From Ascidiaceihabitans sp. (GTDB lineage Bacteria; Pseudomonadota; Alphaproteobacteria; Rhodobacterales; Rhodobacteraceae): 64,000 nt of DNA. The stretch spans positions 62,001-126,000 of the forward strand of contig JAPKAB010000001.1 of the NCBI GenBank assembly GCA_028825475.1. Direction: 5' to 3'. This document shows, one piece after another, positions 9,001 to 18,067 of this stretch. The position numbers were made by a program, and so were the translations under genes. The number at the start of each line of letters is the position of its first letter. Position 1 is the first letter of the stretch. The notes under the pieces are model-generated. The model had not been told where the DNA came from. It worked only from the letters and a program-made list of their open reading frames with translations, and did no database searches.

Positions 9001-9009
9001 AGGATGAAG

Positions 9010-9045
9010 CCTCCCTTCGCTTGACCATGCGTTCGGGGGTTTTTT
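9010..9045 (+). terminator. Terminator-like hairpin between SAM-II aptamer and metZ
   Basis: CCTCCC (9010-9015) can pair with GGGGG (9035-9039), with an inner CGC/GCG (9018-9020/9029-9031), and TTTTTT follows at 9040-9045. The stem has a 3x3 internal loop, so it is imperfect. An alternative hairpin, GGTC (8997-9000) plus AAGC (9007-9010) with GCTTGACC (9019-9026), would break both this stem and the 3' strand of the aptamer, as expected of an antiterminator. Confidence 0.55.
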
Positions 9046-9080
9046 GTGGCCAACCCATTTTCAGGCCCATGGAGAAGACT

Positions 9081-10265
9081 ATGACTGATGAATGGAACCC
9101 ACGGACCAAAGCCGTACATGCCGGCACCCGCCGCAGCCAATACGGCGAAGTGTCAGAGGCAATCTTTTTAACCCAAGGGTTCGTGTACGACACCGCCGAA
9201 GACGCCGCCGCACGCTTTGAAGAAGCCGGTCCAGACGAATTTATCTACGCACGTTACGGCAACCCGACAGTTAAAATGTTCGAAGACCGCGTTGCCGCCC
9301 TTGAAGGTGCCGAAGACAGCTTTGCCACAGCGTCTGGAATGGCTGCGGTTTCTGGTGCCCTGATGTCTATGCTCAAGGCGGGCGACAAAGTTGTGTCCTC
9401 ACGCGCCCTATTTGGGTCATGTCTTTATGTGCTCGAAAACATCCTAACACGCTATGGCGTTGACATAACCTTTGTTGACGGCACCAATCTGGATGAATGG
9501 AAACAGGCGATCACATCTGAAACGGATGTCGTGTTCTTTGAATCCATGTCCAACCCAACACTCGAAGTGATCGACATTAAATCTGTATCTGAGATTGCCC
9601 ACGCAAATGGCGCGTTGGTTGTTGTCGATAATGTATTCGCAACCCCAGTTTATTCAAACGCCTTTGCCCAAGGTGCCGATGTTGTTGTGTATTCCACAAC
9701 AAAACACATCGACGGCCAAGGCCGCGCATTGGGCGGCATCGTCTTGGGCAGCCGCGACTACATCCGCGGTACGCTTGAACCTTACATGAAACACACAGGC
9801 GGCTCTATGTCGCCGTTCACCGCCTGGCTGCACCTCAAAGGCTTAGAGACAATGGACCTACGCGTTCGTGCACAAACGACAACCGCACACGCATTGGCAA
9901 CACGTCTTCAAGGACATGTCGCGTTGGAGCGCGTTATTTATCCGGGCCTAACTGATCACCCACAATCTGCATTGGTTGCAGAACAGATGGGCAAAGGCGG
10001 CACTATGCTCGCCATTGAACTCAAAGGTGGGCGCGAAGCTTCATTCAAGTTCCTGAACGCGGCCAAGATTGCGATCATCTCCAACAACCTAGGTGATGCA
10101 AAAACTATCCTGACGCACCCAGCCACGACTACACACCAACGCTTGCCACAGGATCAAAAGGTCCTGTTGGGAATCACCGATGGCCTTGTCCGAATCTCAA
10201 TCGGGATTGAGGATACTGACGATCTGATTGCTGACATCTTGCAGGCTATTGAGGCTGCGCAGTAA
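9081..10265 (+). CDS. metZ: O-succinylhomoserine sulfhydrylase
   Basis: PLP enzyme of the Cys/Met-metabolism family. It makes homocysteine directly from O-succinylhomoserine and sulfide, bypassing cystathionine. The 394-residue product shows YARYGNPT near the N-terminus, the GxATASGMAA-type segment [19 protein letters not shown], and the PLP-lysine block VYSTTKHIDGQGRALGG. ATG 9081 is preceded by GGAG at 9071-9074. The reading frame is open back to 8946, but that region is the riboswitch leader, so the longer form is rejected. Expression should fall when SAM is plentiful, through the SAM-II element. The family also contains close relatives (metB, metY); the riboswitch and the sequence style favour metZ. 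Confidence 0.93.
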   Translation: MTDEWNPRTKAVHAGTRRSQYGEVSEAIFLTQGFVYDTAEDAAARFEEAGPDEFIYARYGNPTVKMFEDRVAALEGAEDSFATASGMAAVSGALMSMLKAGDKVVSSRALFGSCLYVLENILTRYGVDITFVDGTNLDEWKQAITSETDVVFFESMSNPTLEVIDIKSVSEIAHANGALVVVDNVFATPVYSNAFAQGADVVVYSTTKHIDGQGRALGGIVLGSRDYIRGTLEPYMKHTGGSMSPFTAWLHLKGLETMDLRVRAQTTTAHALATRLQGHVALERVIYPGLTDHPQSALVAEQMGKGGTMLAIELKGGREASFKFLNAAKIAIISNNLGDAKTILTHPATTTHQRLPQDQKVLLGITDGLVRISIGIEDTDDLIADILQAIEAAQ

Positions 10266-10295
10266 GCACGACAGTCCAAGTCGCAAAACCGACGC

Positions 10296-10317
10296 GGGAG
10301 GGTCCAAAAACCCTCCT
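10296..10317. terminator. Hairpin in the metZ-folE2 gap
   Basis: GGGAGGGT (10296-10303) pairs with ACCCTCCT (10310-10317, one G-T pair) around a six-base A-rich loop. No T-run follows, so this may be a weak or Rho-assisted end of the metZ message or an RNA-stability hairpin rather than a classical terminator. It lies about 100 bp before folE2. Confidence 0.45.
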
Positions 10318-10415
10318 GCACAGGCTCAAATAGGCAATTTTGCGTTTGTCGATTGGCAAACAGACCCACAGCACCCTATGTATTCAGTACAGACGCAAAA
10401 AAGGGGGGCTACTCA

Positions 10416-11519
10416 ATGAACATTCATTCGCCCAAGTCACAATCAATACCCGAACACGACGATGCCAAAGCAGCCCTTGATGTGCTGCGCCAATGGGCAT
10501 CCGCGGCGACCCAATCCGAGATTGACGCCCTTGATCCGTCTGTCGCTGGCCTGATCGATCTGCCAAACCGCAGCGCCCCCCCCGAACTATGCCGCGAATA
10601 CCCCGCCGATTTCAAAGTTGATGCGGCCTATAAGGCGACGCTTCCTGATCTGCAGAATGGACCATCCAGCCTGATCAAAGGCGCAAAACAACAAATCCAG
10701 CACGTTGGCATCTCAAACTTTCGCCTACCGATCCATTATCAAACACGCAATGGCGACCCGATTATCTTGCAGACCTCTGTTACGGGGTCTGTCAGCCTTG
10801 AGGCGGATAAAAAGGGCATCAACATGTCCCGCATCATGCGCTCGTTTTACAAACACTCCGAAGAGGCGTTCAGCTTCAAAGTGATCGAAGCGGCCCTTGA
10901 GGATTACAAAACCGATCTAGAAAGCTTTGATGCGCGTATCCAAATGCGCTTTAGCTATCCGATGAAAATTCAAAGCCTGCGCTCTGGTTTGTCTGGCTAC
11001 CAATACTATGACATCGCGCTTGAGCTGGTGGAAAAAGACGGCGTGCGCCAAAAGATCATGCATCTGGATTATGTTTATTCCTCCACCTGCCCTTGTTCAC
11101 TTGAGCTGGCCGAACACGCCCGTGAGACACGCGGACAATTGGCGACACCACATTCCCAACGTTCAGTTGCACGCATTTCAGCGGTTATGACACCCGGCAC
11201 AAAAACAATGTGGTTCGAGGACCTGATAGAGGCGTGTCGCCGTGCAGTTCCAACCGAAACGCAAGTGATGGTGAAACGCGAAGATGAACAAGCCTTTGCA
11301 GAATTGAACGCCGCCAACCCAATCTTTGTTGAAGACGCTGCAAGGCTTTTTTGTGAGCAACTGCTTGCCGACAAACGTATCAGCGATTTCCGCGTTGTTG
11401 CCAGCCATCAAGAAAGCTTGCACAGCCATGACGCGGTATCAATCCTGACCCAAGGGGATACATTCGCAAACGCCAGCGTTGACCCACGCTTGTTCGATAC
11501 ATTGTTCCACGTTGGCTAA
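10416..11519 (+). CDS. folE2: GTP cyclohydrolase FolE2 (type IB)
   Basis: First enzyme of folate/pterin synthesis: converts GTP to dihydroneopterin triphosphate. It is the metal-flexible alternative to FolE. The 367-residue protein has the FolE2 pattern: an N-terminal SLIKGAKQQIQHVGISNFRL, the catalytic block STCPCSLELAEH, then HSQRS and a C-terminal region ending SHQESLHSHDAV. ATG 10416 has GGGGGG at 10403-10408; an in-frame ATG at 10353 would add 21 unlike residues and is rejected. FolE2 genes are sometimes under Zur control, but no operator was recognised here. Confidence 0.93.
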   Translation: MNIHSPKSQSIPEHDDAKAALDVLRQWASAATQSEIDALDPSVAGLIDLPNRSAPPELCREYPADFKVDAAYKATLPDLQNGPSSLIKGAKQQIQHVGISNFRLPIHYQTRNGDPIILQTSVTGSVSLEADKKGINMSRIMRSFYKHSEEAFSFKVIEAALEDYKTDLESFDARIQMRFSYPMKIQSLRSGLSGYQYYDIALELVEKDGVRQKIMHLDYVYSSTCPCSLELAEHARETRGQLATPHSQRSVARISAVMTPGTKTMWFEDLIEACRRAVPTETQVMVKREDEQAFAELNAANPIFVEDAARLFCEQLLADKRISDFRVVASHQESLHSHDAVSILTQGDTFANASVDPRLFDTLFHVG

Positions 11520-11528
11520 GACCTCTGA

Positions 11529-13013
11529 TTAAAACAGTGATCCTTGATCTGTTGGTTTTGACGCAGCCTTGCGGGTCGGTGCCGCCTTGCCCCCCACAAC
11601 GATACGGCCATCCGCGAATTGGATTTCCAACTCCTGCGCTTTGCCCGCTGCCTTCTTCGTTGTAACAACATCGCCATCACCGCGCACCACAGCGTAACCA
11701 CGCGACAATGTCGCCTCATACCCCAGTGTCAGGCGCAAGCGATCCATCGCCTCGATCTTGTTGCGGGCCGCGTTCACGCGTTGCTGCCCTGCATCCGCCA
11801 CCCGTTGGGCCATTGCAGCCACGGCTTGGCGGCGCTGATCGATTGACGCGCAGCGCTCCAATGCGGGCCCCATGCGCGCTGACAACGCATCCAGACGCCG
11901 GCGTTCATTCCCAATCATCCGCTGCATTGCAGCCGGACGCAGTCCGCCTGCCGCCTCAGACAGCCGCACTTTGCGCCGCTGCACACCGCTCATCAAAGCA
12001 GGGCCAAGACGGGCTCCGGTCGTGTCCAAACGCTGGCGCGGACCATCTAGCAGCGTTTCCAATCGCGGCAGTGCCCGTGACAGGTCACGCAACCTTTGGG
12101 AACGACGCTGCAATCCACCGCTAAGCGAGGTGGTCATACGCGCGCTTTGCTGATCCAACCACGCCATCAACTCAATCCGCACAGGTACAGCCAGTTCAGC
12201 AGCCGCTGTCGGGGTTGGCGCACGCTTGTCCGATACGAAATCGATCAACGTTGTATCGGTTTCATGCCCCACCGCAGAAATCAGCGGGATGTTTGAGGCC
12301 GCAGCAGCGCGGGCCACACTTTCCTCGTTGAACCCCCACAGGTCTTCAACAGATCCACCACCACGCGCCACGATCAACAAATCAGGTCGCGGCATTGCGC
12401 CGCCAACCTGCAAGGCATTGAACCCCTCAATCGCGCGCACCACTTCGGGCGCACATTTGGCACCCTGCACAGCAACAGGCCAAATCAGTACCTTGCGCGG
12501 GAAGCGATCGCGCAGACGGTGTAAAATATCGCGGATAACCGCACCTGACGGCGACGTCACAACACCAATCACTTCGGGCAGATAGGGCAAGGCGCGTTTG
12601 CGCGATTCCTCAAACAGGCCTTCCGCGCTTAACATTGTTTTGCGCTTTTCCAGCAGCGCCATCAACGCGCCCATACCCGCTGGTTTAATGTCCTCAATCA
12701 CAATCTGGTATTTGGATTGCCCGCCAAAGGTGGTCACACGACCCGTTGCAACAACTTCCATTCCCTCTTCGGGTTGGGTTTGCAATCGCCCAGCAACGCC
12801 TTTCCAGATCACACCATTGATGACGGATTTGTCGTCTTTCAGGTCCAGATAGATGTGCCCGGAGCGCGGACGCGACACGCGCCCCACCTCGCCTTTGATC
12901 CGTACATGGCTGAATTCACCCTCGATCACGCGTTTGATCGCACCCGAAAGTTCGGTCACGCTGAATTCAGGAGAATTCACACCTTCAACAGGGTCATCCA
13001 ATAAGTCCATCAT
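11529..13013 (-). CDS. xseA: Exodeoxyribonuclease VII large subunit
   Basis: Large catalytic subunit of the single-strand-specific exonuclease VII. The 494-residue product has an N-terminal OB domain (FSVTELSGAIKRVIEGEFSH, VRIKGEVG), the catalytic region with LLIVARGGGSVEDLWGFN and SAVGHETDTTLIDFVSD, a long Arg/Leu coiled-coil stalk (about residues 280-420), and a conserved SRGYAVV before the tail. It converges on folE2 (9 bp gap) and is divergent from purD. The small subunit xseB is not in this window. Start ATG 13013 has AGAGG 11 bases upstream; a second ATG follows directly. Confidence 0.95.
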   Translation of the reverse strand: MMDLLDDPVEGVNSPEFSVTELSGAIKRVIEGEFSHVRIKGEVGRVSRPRSGHIYLDLKDDKSVINGVIWKGVAGRLQTQPEEGMEVVATGRVTTFGGQSKYQIVIEDIKPAGMGALMALLEKRKTMLSAEGLFEESRKRALPYLPEVIGVVTSPSGAVIRDILHRLRDRFPRKVLIWPVAVQGAKCAPEVVRAIEGFNALQVGGAMPRPDLLIVARGGGSVEDLWGFNEESVARAAAASNIPLISAVGHETDTTLIDFVSDKRAPTPTAAAELAVPVRIELMAWLDQQSARMTTSLSGGLQRRSQRLRDLSRALPRLETLLDGPRQRLDTTGARLGPALMSGVQRRKVRLSEAAGGLRPAAMQRMIGNERRRLDALSARMGPALERCASIDQRRQAVAAMAQRVADAGQQRVNAARNKIEAMDRLRLTLGYEATLSRGYAVVRGDGDVVTTKKAAGKAQELEIQFADGRIVVGGKAAPTRKAASKPTDQGSLF

Positions 13014-13087
13014 AGTCTTCTTTACCTCTAGTCCCGCACAGCTTAGAACGCCCCAACTCTAAGGCCAAGCACATCAGGAGCATCATC

Positions 13088-14353
13088 ATGAATATTCTTA
13101 TCCTCGGCGGCGGTGGACGCGAACATTCCCTAGCATGGGCTATCAAACAAAACCCTAAATGTGACCGTCTGATCGTGGCACCTGGCAACGCAGGAATCGC
13201 TCAATTGGCTGAATGTGCCGATTTTGACGTAATGAGCGGCACCGCTGTTCTTGAGTTCGTTCAAGAACAAGCCATCGATTTCGTGGTCATCGGACCAGAA
13301 GCCCCATTAGCCGCAGGCGTTGCCGATCAATTGCGCGACGCTGGCATCTTGGTCTTTGGACCCTCCAAAGCAGCCGCAGAACTTGAAGCATCCAAGGCCT
13401 TCACCAAAGCCATCTGTGACGCTGCATCCGCACCAACAGCTGCCTACGGTCACTTTACTGATGCTGAGGCCGCAAAGGCCTACGTTCAAACCCAAGGCGC
13501 ACCAATCGTGGTCAAAGCTGACGGTTTGGCTGCAGGCAAAGGCGTGATTATCGCTGAAACTGTGGATCAGGCCGTAGCTGCAATTGATGACATGTTTGAT
13601 GGCTCATTCGGCGAAGCCGGCGCTGAAGTGGTGATTGAGGAATTCATGACGGGCGAAGAAGCCTCCTACTTTATCCTTTGTGACGGCGAAAACGTGCTGC
13701 CGATTGGCACCGCCCAAGACCACAAACGGGTTGGCGACGGCGACACCGGGCCAAACACAGGCGGCATGGGTGCCTATTCCCCTGCCCCAGTGCTTACAGA
13801 TGCGATTGCACAAAAAGCCATTGATGAAATCATCCGCCCCACAATGGCAGAGATGGTGCGTCGCGGCACGCCTTATCAAGGGATCCTTTATGCTGGCCTG
13901 ATGATCGAAAACGGCCAACCGCGTTTGGTGGAATACAACGTGCGCTTTGGTGACCCTGAATGTCAGGTGCTCATGATGCGCTTGGGCGCGCAGGTTCTGG
14001 ACCTCTTGATCGCAGCCTCAGAGGGCCGCTTGGATGAAGTCAAACCAAACTGGGCAGATGATCACGCGGTTACGGTCGTGCTGGCTGCCAAAGGCTATCC
14101 AGATACTTATGAAAAAGGCACCGTTATCGGTGGCTTGGACGCATTGCAAAGCGACAGCATGAATATGGTGTTCCACGCAGGCACCGCTGAACGTGACGGT
14201 ATGATCGTTGCAAACGGCGGGCGCGTTTTGAACGTGACGGCACGTGGTGACAGCTTGGTCGAAGCACAACAACGCGCCTATGCAATGGTTGATAAGATCG
14301 ATTGGGCCGATGGTTTTTGTCGCCGTGACATCGGGTGGCGTGCGCTAGGTTAA
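13088..14353 (+). CDS. purD: Phosphoribosylamine-glycine ligase
   Basis: Second step of purine synthesis: ATP-driven joining of glycine to phosphoribosylamine. The 421-residue ATP-grasp protein starts MNILILGGGGREHSLAWA. It shows VIGPEAPLAAGV, the ATP-grasp lysine block IVVKADGLAAGKGV, DHKRVGDGDTGPNTGGMGAY and LVEYNVRFGDPE. AGGAG (13077-13081) stands six bases before the ATG. It is divergent from xseA with 74 bp between, so the two starts probably share a promoter region, and converges on the FG-GAP gene with a 10-bp gap. Confidence 0.97.
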   Translation: MNILILGGGGREHSLAWAIKQNPKCDRLIVAPGNAGIAQLAECADFDVMSGTAVLEFVQEQAIDFVVIGPEAPLAAGVADQLRDAGILVFGPSKAAAELEASKAFTKAICDAASAPTAAYGHFTDAEAAKAYVQTQGAPIVVKADGLAAGKGVIIAETVDQAVAAIDDMFDGSFGEAGAEVVIEEFMTGEEASYFILCDGENVLPIGTAQDHKRVGDGDTGPNTGGMGAYSPAPVLTDAIAQKAIDEIIRPTMAEMVRRGTPYQGILYAGLMIENGQPRLVEYNVRFGDPECQVLMMRLGAQVLDLLIAASEGRLDEVKPNWADDHAVTVVLAAKGYPDTYEKGTVIGGLDALQSDSMNMVFHAGTAERDGMIVANGGRVLNVTARGDSLVEAQQRAYAMVDKIDWADGFCRRDIGWRALG

Positions 14354-14363
14354 GGCCGACGCC

Positions 14364-15112
14364 TCAATCGTCACAGGGCATCGCAGTGGCAAAGACAGGT
14401 CGGGATGTATCTTGACCAATCGTCTTTGCCACGAAACCTTTGCCGTCAAAGGTGATCGCAGCCATCTCAGACCAATCAGCCCGCGCAACGATCATTTCAG
14501 GCACACCGTTACAGGCGCGAATACCGCCCGCGATGTCGCGTTCACCAATGCGGTGGTTCGTGTAGCCCGCCAACTCACTAACAAAGCGTAATTCGCCACC
14601 TTCAAACCGCCAAATCATCAAAGTCTTGGCAAGATGTGGGCGGTCAATATAGGCCAGTTCAATCAACCCATCACCGTCTAAATCCGCGGCCCCAAGAGGG
14701 GCAAGCCAACGGTTTGAACGCCCGATATTTGGCGTGGCAGCAACCAATCCAGTTTCGTCGTAGATGGCCAGCTTTGCACCAAGTCGCGCATTGCTTTGCA
14801 CCACAACAACTTCAGGTGATCCATCCCCGTCCACATCCAATAGGCGCGGCGCGGTGTCTTCAAAAACATCTGACTGGGGTAGCGTGATTGTAACTGTCTT
14901 GGCGTTACTAAGCGTGATCACAAGTGACCCATGCTCAATCGCATCGCCAAGGATGCCATGCGCATAACGCGTTGTTGGATCAGTATAGGCTGCACTGGTG
15001 ATCGTTTGCGCAGCAGCCACATGGGCCAATGGCAACAAACACGCGACCAGCAGCGCGCGGCGAATGGGGCGCAGCAACGCGCAGAACGACAGACGCCGCG
15101 CCCCGTTCAACA

Positions 15113-15113
<1 letters not shown>
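14364..15113 (-). CDS. Exported FG-GAP/VCBS repeat protein
   Basis: A 249-residue exported protein. The N-terminal segment ALLVACLLPLAHVAAAQ is a signal peptide. Two FG-GAP/VCBS calcium-binding blades are clear: LLDVDGDGSPEVVVVQS and AADLDGDGLIELAYID, each followed by a propeller-type strand. The remaining part has a disulfide-ready Cys pair (IRACNG and MPCDD). It is probably a small partial propeller in the periplasm; no enzyme motif is visible. Its ATG shares a base with the TAA of the ferredoxin gene (TAATG), so it is translated from the ferredoxin message. Function is unknown. Confidence 0.8.
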
Positions 15114-15478
<365 letters not shown>

Positions 15479-15618
15479 CTATGCTCAAGACCAGCCCCTT
15501 TTTCGTGGATCGCTTGATGAGCGCGTTTTAGACACCAATCAGGGCCAAAAGTTTCAAGCGCTAGGCAGCATCACAAAAACCCATTATCAGGGTAAAAAAG
15601 AACGCACAGGCAGAAACT

Positions 15619-16149
15619 ATGACCAAACGAAACTTACCGCTAATGGCCGTGGCACTTTGTGCTTTGGTCGGTTGTGACATGCCAAACATTGGCACGCCCT
15701 CCCCGCGTTCGCTTCAAATCATTGGGTTCGCTCCAGACGCGCCAGATGGTGCGGCAGCCGGCACCTGCTGGGGTAAAACGATTTCACCTGCGATCATCGA
15801 AACCGTGCGCCGCGAAGTGCTTTTGCAACCCGCACAGGTCAGCACAGATGGACGCATTCAGCAGCCCGCCGTCTACAAAAAAGAGGACGTCCAAGAGATC
15901 GTCCAGCAACGCGCAGAAACGTGGTATGAAACCGTTTGTCCAAATTTGATGACAGATGATTTTGTCGCAAGCCTGCAACGCGCACTCAGCCTGCGTGGGG
16001 CATATCGTGGTAAAGTGACTGGTTTGATGGACGACAAGACCCGCCGCGCCATTCGCAAGTTCCAGCAAGGCGGCTTTGAAAGCGGGAATCTAACCGTCGC
16101 ATCAGCGCGGGTATTGGGGTTGGTCGCTGTCCCCCGCACCGTGGATTGA
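15619..16149 (+). CDS. Peptidoglycan-binding-domain lipoprotein
   Basis: A 176-residue predicted lipoprotein: lipobox LVGC with Cys at residue 19 after a short hydrophobic leader. The C-terminal 60 residues form a peptidoglycan-binding-1 domain (VASLQRALSLRGAYRGKVTG, LMDDKTRRAIRKFQ). The middle has a Cys pair (GTCWGK and TVCPNL) and no catalytic motif. It likely anchors or scaffolds at the cell wall. It is divergent from the ferredoxin gene across 182 bp and ends at a strong bidirectional terminator shared with degP. Confidence 0.8.
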   Translation: MTKRNLPLMAVALCALVGCDMPNIGTPSPRSLQIIGFAPDAPDGAAAGTCWGKTISPAIIETVRREVLLQPAQVSTDGRIQQPAVYKKEDVQEIVQQRAETWYETVCPNLMTDDFVASLQRALSLRGAYRGKVTGLMDDKTRRAIRKFQQGGFESGNLTVASARVLGLVAVPRTVD

Positions 16150-16154
16150 CCTAA

Positions 16155-16184
16155 CAAAAAAGGCACCCCGAAGGATGCCTTTTC
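16155..16184. terminator. Bidirectional terminator between the lipoprotein gene and degP
   Basis: AAAAAAGGCA pairs with TGCCTTTT around CC-CGAA-GG, with one C-A mismatch in the stem. The A-run on the left and T-run on the right let it work on both strands. It sits between two convergent genes. Confidence 0.85.
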
Positions 16185-16201
16185 GCAGTCGTTTGATCCG
16201 C

Positions 16202-17671
16202 TTAATCAGCAAGACTTAGCGCGACAAAACGCGGATCACCTGCACGGCGTACCAGCAACAACAGTGATTTGCGCCCTGCGTCTTTGACCTCTGCCAATCG
16301 TGTATCCAGATCCTCGATGCTGGTGATCTTTTCCTGACCCGCTTCGGTGATCACATCACCTGCGCGTAGGCCTTTTTCATAGGCTTCAGCCGTATCATCG
16401 ACATCCGTGACCACCAAACCCTCTTGGTCTGCATCAAGGCTCAATTGCTCACGCAACTCATCTGTCAGGACGCTAAGCGTCAGACCCAAAACATCTTTAG
16501 TCACAGGAGATGGTGCTTCTTCAGGTTCCACAGCAGAGGTTTGAACTGCTTTCTCTGCATCCTCGCGACGACCCAATGTAACATTCAAAGTGATCGATTT
16601 ACCTTCACGTAAAACAATCACGCGAACAGATTCACCGACCGGGCTGTTGGCAACCGTGCGCACAAGGCCACGTGTGTCAGCGACTGGCTTGCCATCAAAG
16701 CTAACAATGATGTCGCCGTCCAGCATGCCGCCTTCTTTGGCAGGACCTTCTTGAACAGAATTCACCAACGCACCTTTTGTGCTGTCCAAACCAAACCCTT
16801 CAGCCAAATCGTCTGTCAGGTCTTGAATACGAACACCCAACCAACCGCGACGGGTCTCACCAAACTCGCGCAATTGATCAACAACACGGGTTACGACGTT
16901 GGACGCCATAGAAAAACCGATGCCGATGGAACCACCATTAGGTGACAAGATCGCCGTGTTCACGCCAATCACTTCACCGTCCATGTTGAACAATGGACCG
17001 CCAGAGTTACCGCGATTTATCGCTGCATCCGTTTGGATGTAGTCGTCATATGTACCACTAAGGGCACGGTTGCGCGCTGAAACGATACCGGCCGAAACCG
17101 AAAAGCCTTGGCCCAGCGGATTGCCCATTGCGATTACCCAGTCGCCAACACGCGACTCGTCGCTGTTGCCAAACGGAACAAACGGCAGTGGTTGATCTGT
17201 TTCGACTTTGAGCAATGCGATGTCAGTTTTCGGGTCTGTGCCAATAACTTTCGCAGGCAATTCTTCACCAGAAAAGAACTCGATCAGGATTTCATCCGCG
17301 CCTTCGATGACGTGATTGTTGGTTACAACATATCCATCTTCAGAGATGACAAAACCTGAACCCAAAGCAGAAGACCGGCGCGAGCGTGGGCTGCCCTCAC
17401 CTTGGGGGCTGTTGTTAAACAGGTCTTCCAAAGGAGACCCTTCAGGCACGATGCCTTGCGGGCCCGTTGGGCGCTCAACAACAGTTGAGGTTGTAATGTT
17501 CACCACGGATGGGCTGATCTGTTCGGCCAATGGGGCCAAGCTTTCGGGACGGGCGTTGGCCATCATGACCTGCGCAAGAACCAGCGCAGTCGTCAACAGG
17601 CCCAGCCATAGGCCACGCATTTGAATGAGAGGTTTCATTTCTTTCGACAAGGCTACCGCTTTGGGCTGCAT
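16202..17671 (-). CDS. degP: Periplasmic serine protease/chaperone of the DegP/DegQ (Do) family
   Basis: HtrA-type protease that removes or refolds damaged envelope proteins. The 489-residue product has a signal segment (GLWLGLLTTALVLAQVMMANA), a trypsin-like domain with His in VVTNNHVIEGA, Asp in DPKTDIALLKVE and Ser in INRGNSGGPLFN, and two PDZ domains (about residues 265-360 and 395-480). A Ser/Arg-rich loop RRSSALGSG precedes the catalytic His. ATG 17671 has AGGAG 7 bases upstream; a later ATG (MKPLIQ) is possible. It is downstream of hflK-hflC-DUF2065, the usual roseobacter order, with a 192-bp gap that may hold its own promoter. Confidence 0.94.
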   Translation of the reverse strand: MQPKAVALSKEMKPLIQMRGLWLGLLTTALVLAQVMMANARPESLAPLAEQISPSVVNITTSTVVERPTGPQGIVPEGSPLEDLFNNSPQGEGSPRSRRSSALGSGFVISEDGYVVTNNHVIEGADEILIEFFSGEELPAKVIGTDPKTDIALLKVETDQPLPFVPFGNSDESRVGDWVIAMGNPLGQGFSVSAGIVSARNRALSGTYDDYIQTDAAINRGNSGGPLFNMDGEVIGVNTAILSPNGGSIGIGFSMASNVVTRVVDQLREFGETRRGWLGVRIQDLTDDLAEGFGLDSTKGALVNSVQEGPAKEGGMLDGDIIVSFDGKPVADTRGLVRTVANSPVGESVRVIVLREGKSITLNVTLGRREDAEKAVQTSAVEPEEAPSPVTKDVLGLTLSVLTDELREQLSLDADQEGLVVTDVDDTAEAYEKGLRAGDVITEAGQEKITSIEDLDTRLAEVKDAGRKSLLLLVRRAGDPRFVALSLAD

Positions 17672-17863
17672 TTATCGTCTCCTGTAAGTACGGGCCACTT
17701 CGGGCCATTTTGCGCATCAATACGCGTCACATACAGCCTGCATCTAGGGTATGCAGACTACAACCTAAAACATGGTGCGCGGACGCGGTGCTTTCAAGTA
17801 ATTCTCAAGAAACAGTGAAGCAAAGGGGGATGCATTGAAACATTTGAACCTGTTTGGCCGTAT

Positions 17864-18067
17864 TTACAGGCTCACGCCCAATTGAAATGCGCCCCACACC
17901 AACAGCAAACCAAACACCAAGACCAATCCGCCCATTTGGCGGCGGGAGGCTTCGGGCAAACTGCGCAGGATCTCAAGGACCTGTTCAATGAGAGAAGGGG
18001 CCAGCACATATGCCAGCCCCTCTACTATCATGACCAAACCAATGGCCAATAAGATCAACGCAATCAC
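17864..18067 (-). CDS. DUF2065 small membrane protein
   Basis: A 67-residue protein with two membrane segments (IALILLAIGLVMIVEGLAYVL and LVLVFGLLLVWGAFQLGV) separated by a basic loop, LPEASRRQMG. It matches the DUF2065 family, which is regularly found after hflC in proteobacteria. Its ATG overlaps the hflC stop (ATGA), so it belongs to the hflKC operon. Function unknown; the linkage suggests a role near the HflKC-FtsH complex. Confidence 0.88.
   Translation of the reverse strand: MIALILLAIGLVMIVEGLAYVLAPSLIEQVLEILRSLPEASRRQMGGLVLVFGLLLVWGAFQLGVSL

Noticed and set aside
8946-9080. Upstream extension of metZ from GTG 8946
   Set aside because: The extension translates the SAM-II aptamer and terminator; ATG 9081 has a good ribosome site and fits the family start.
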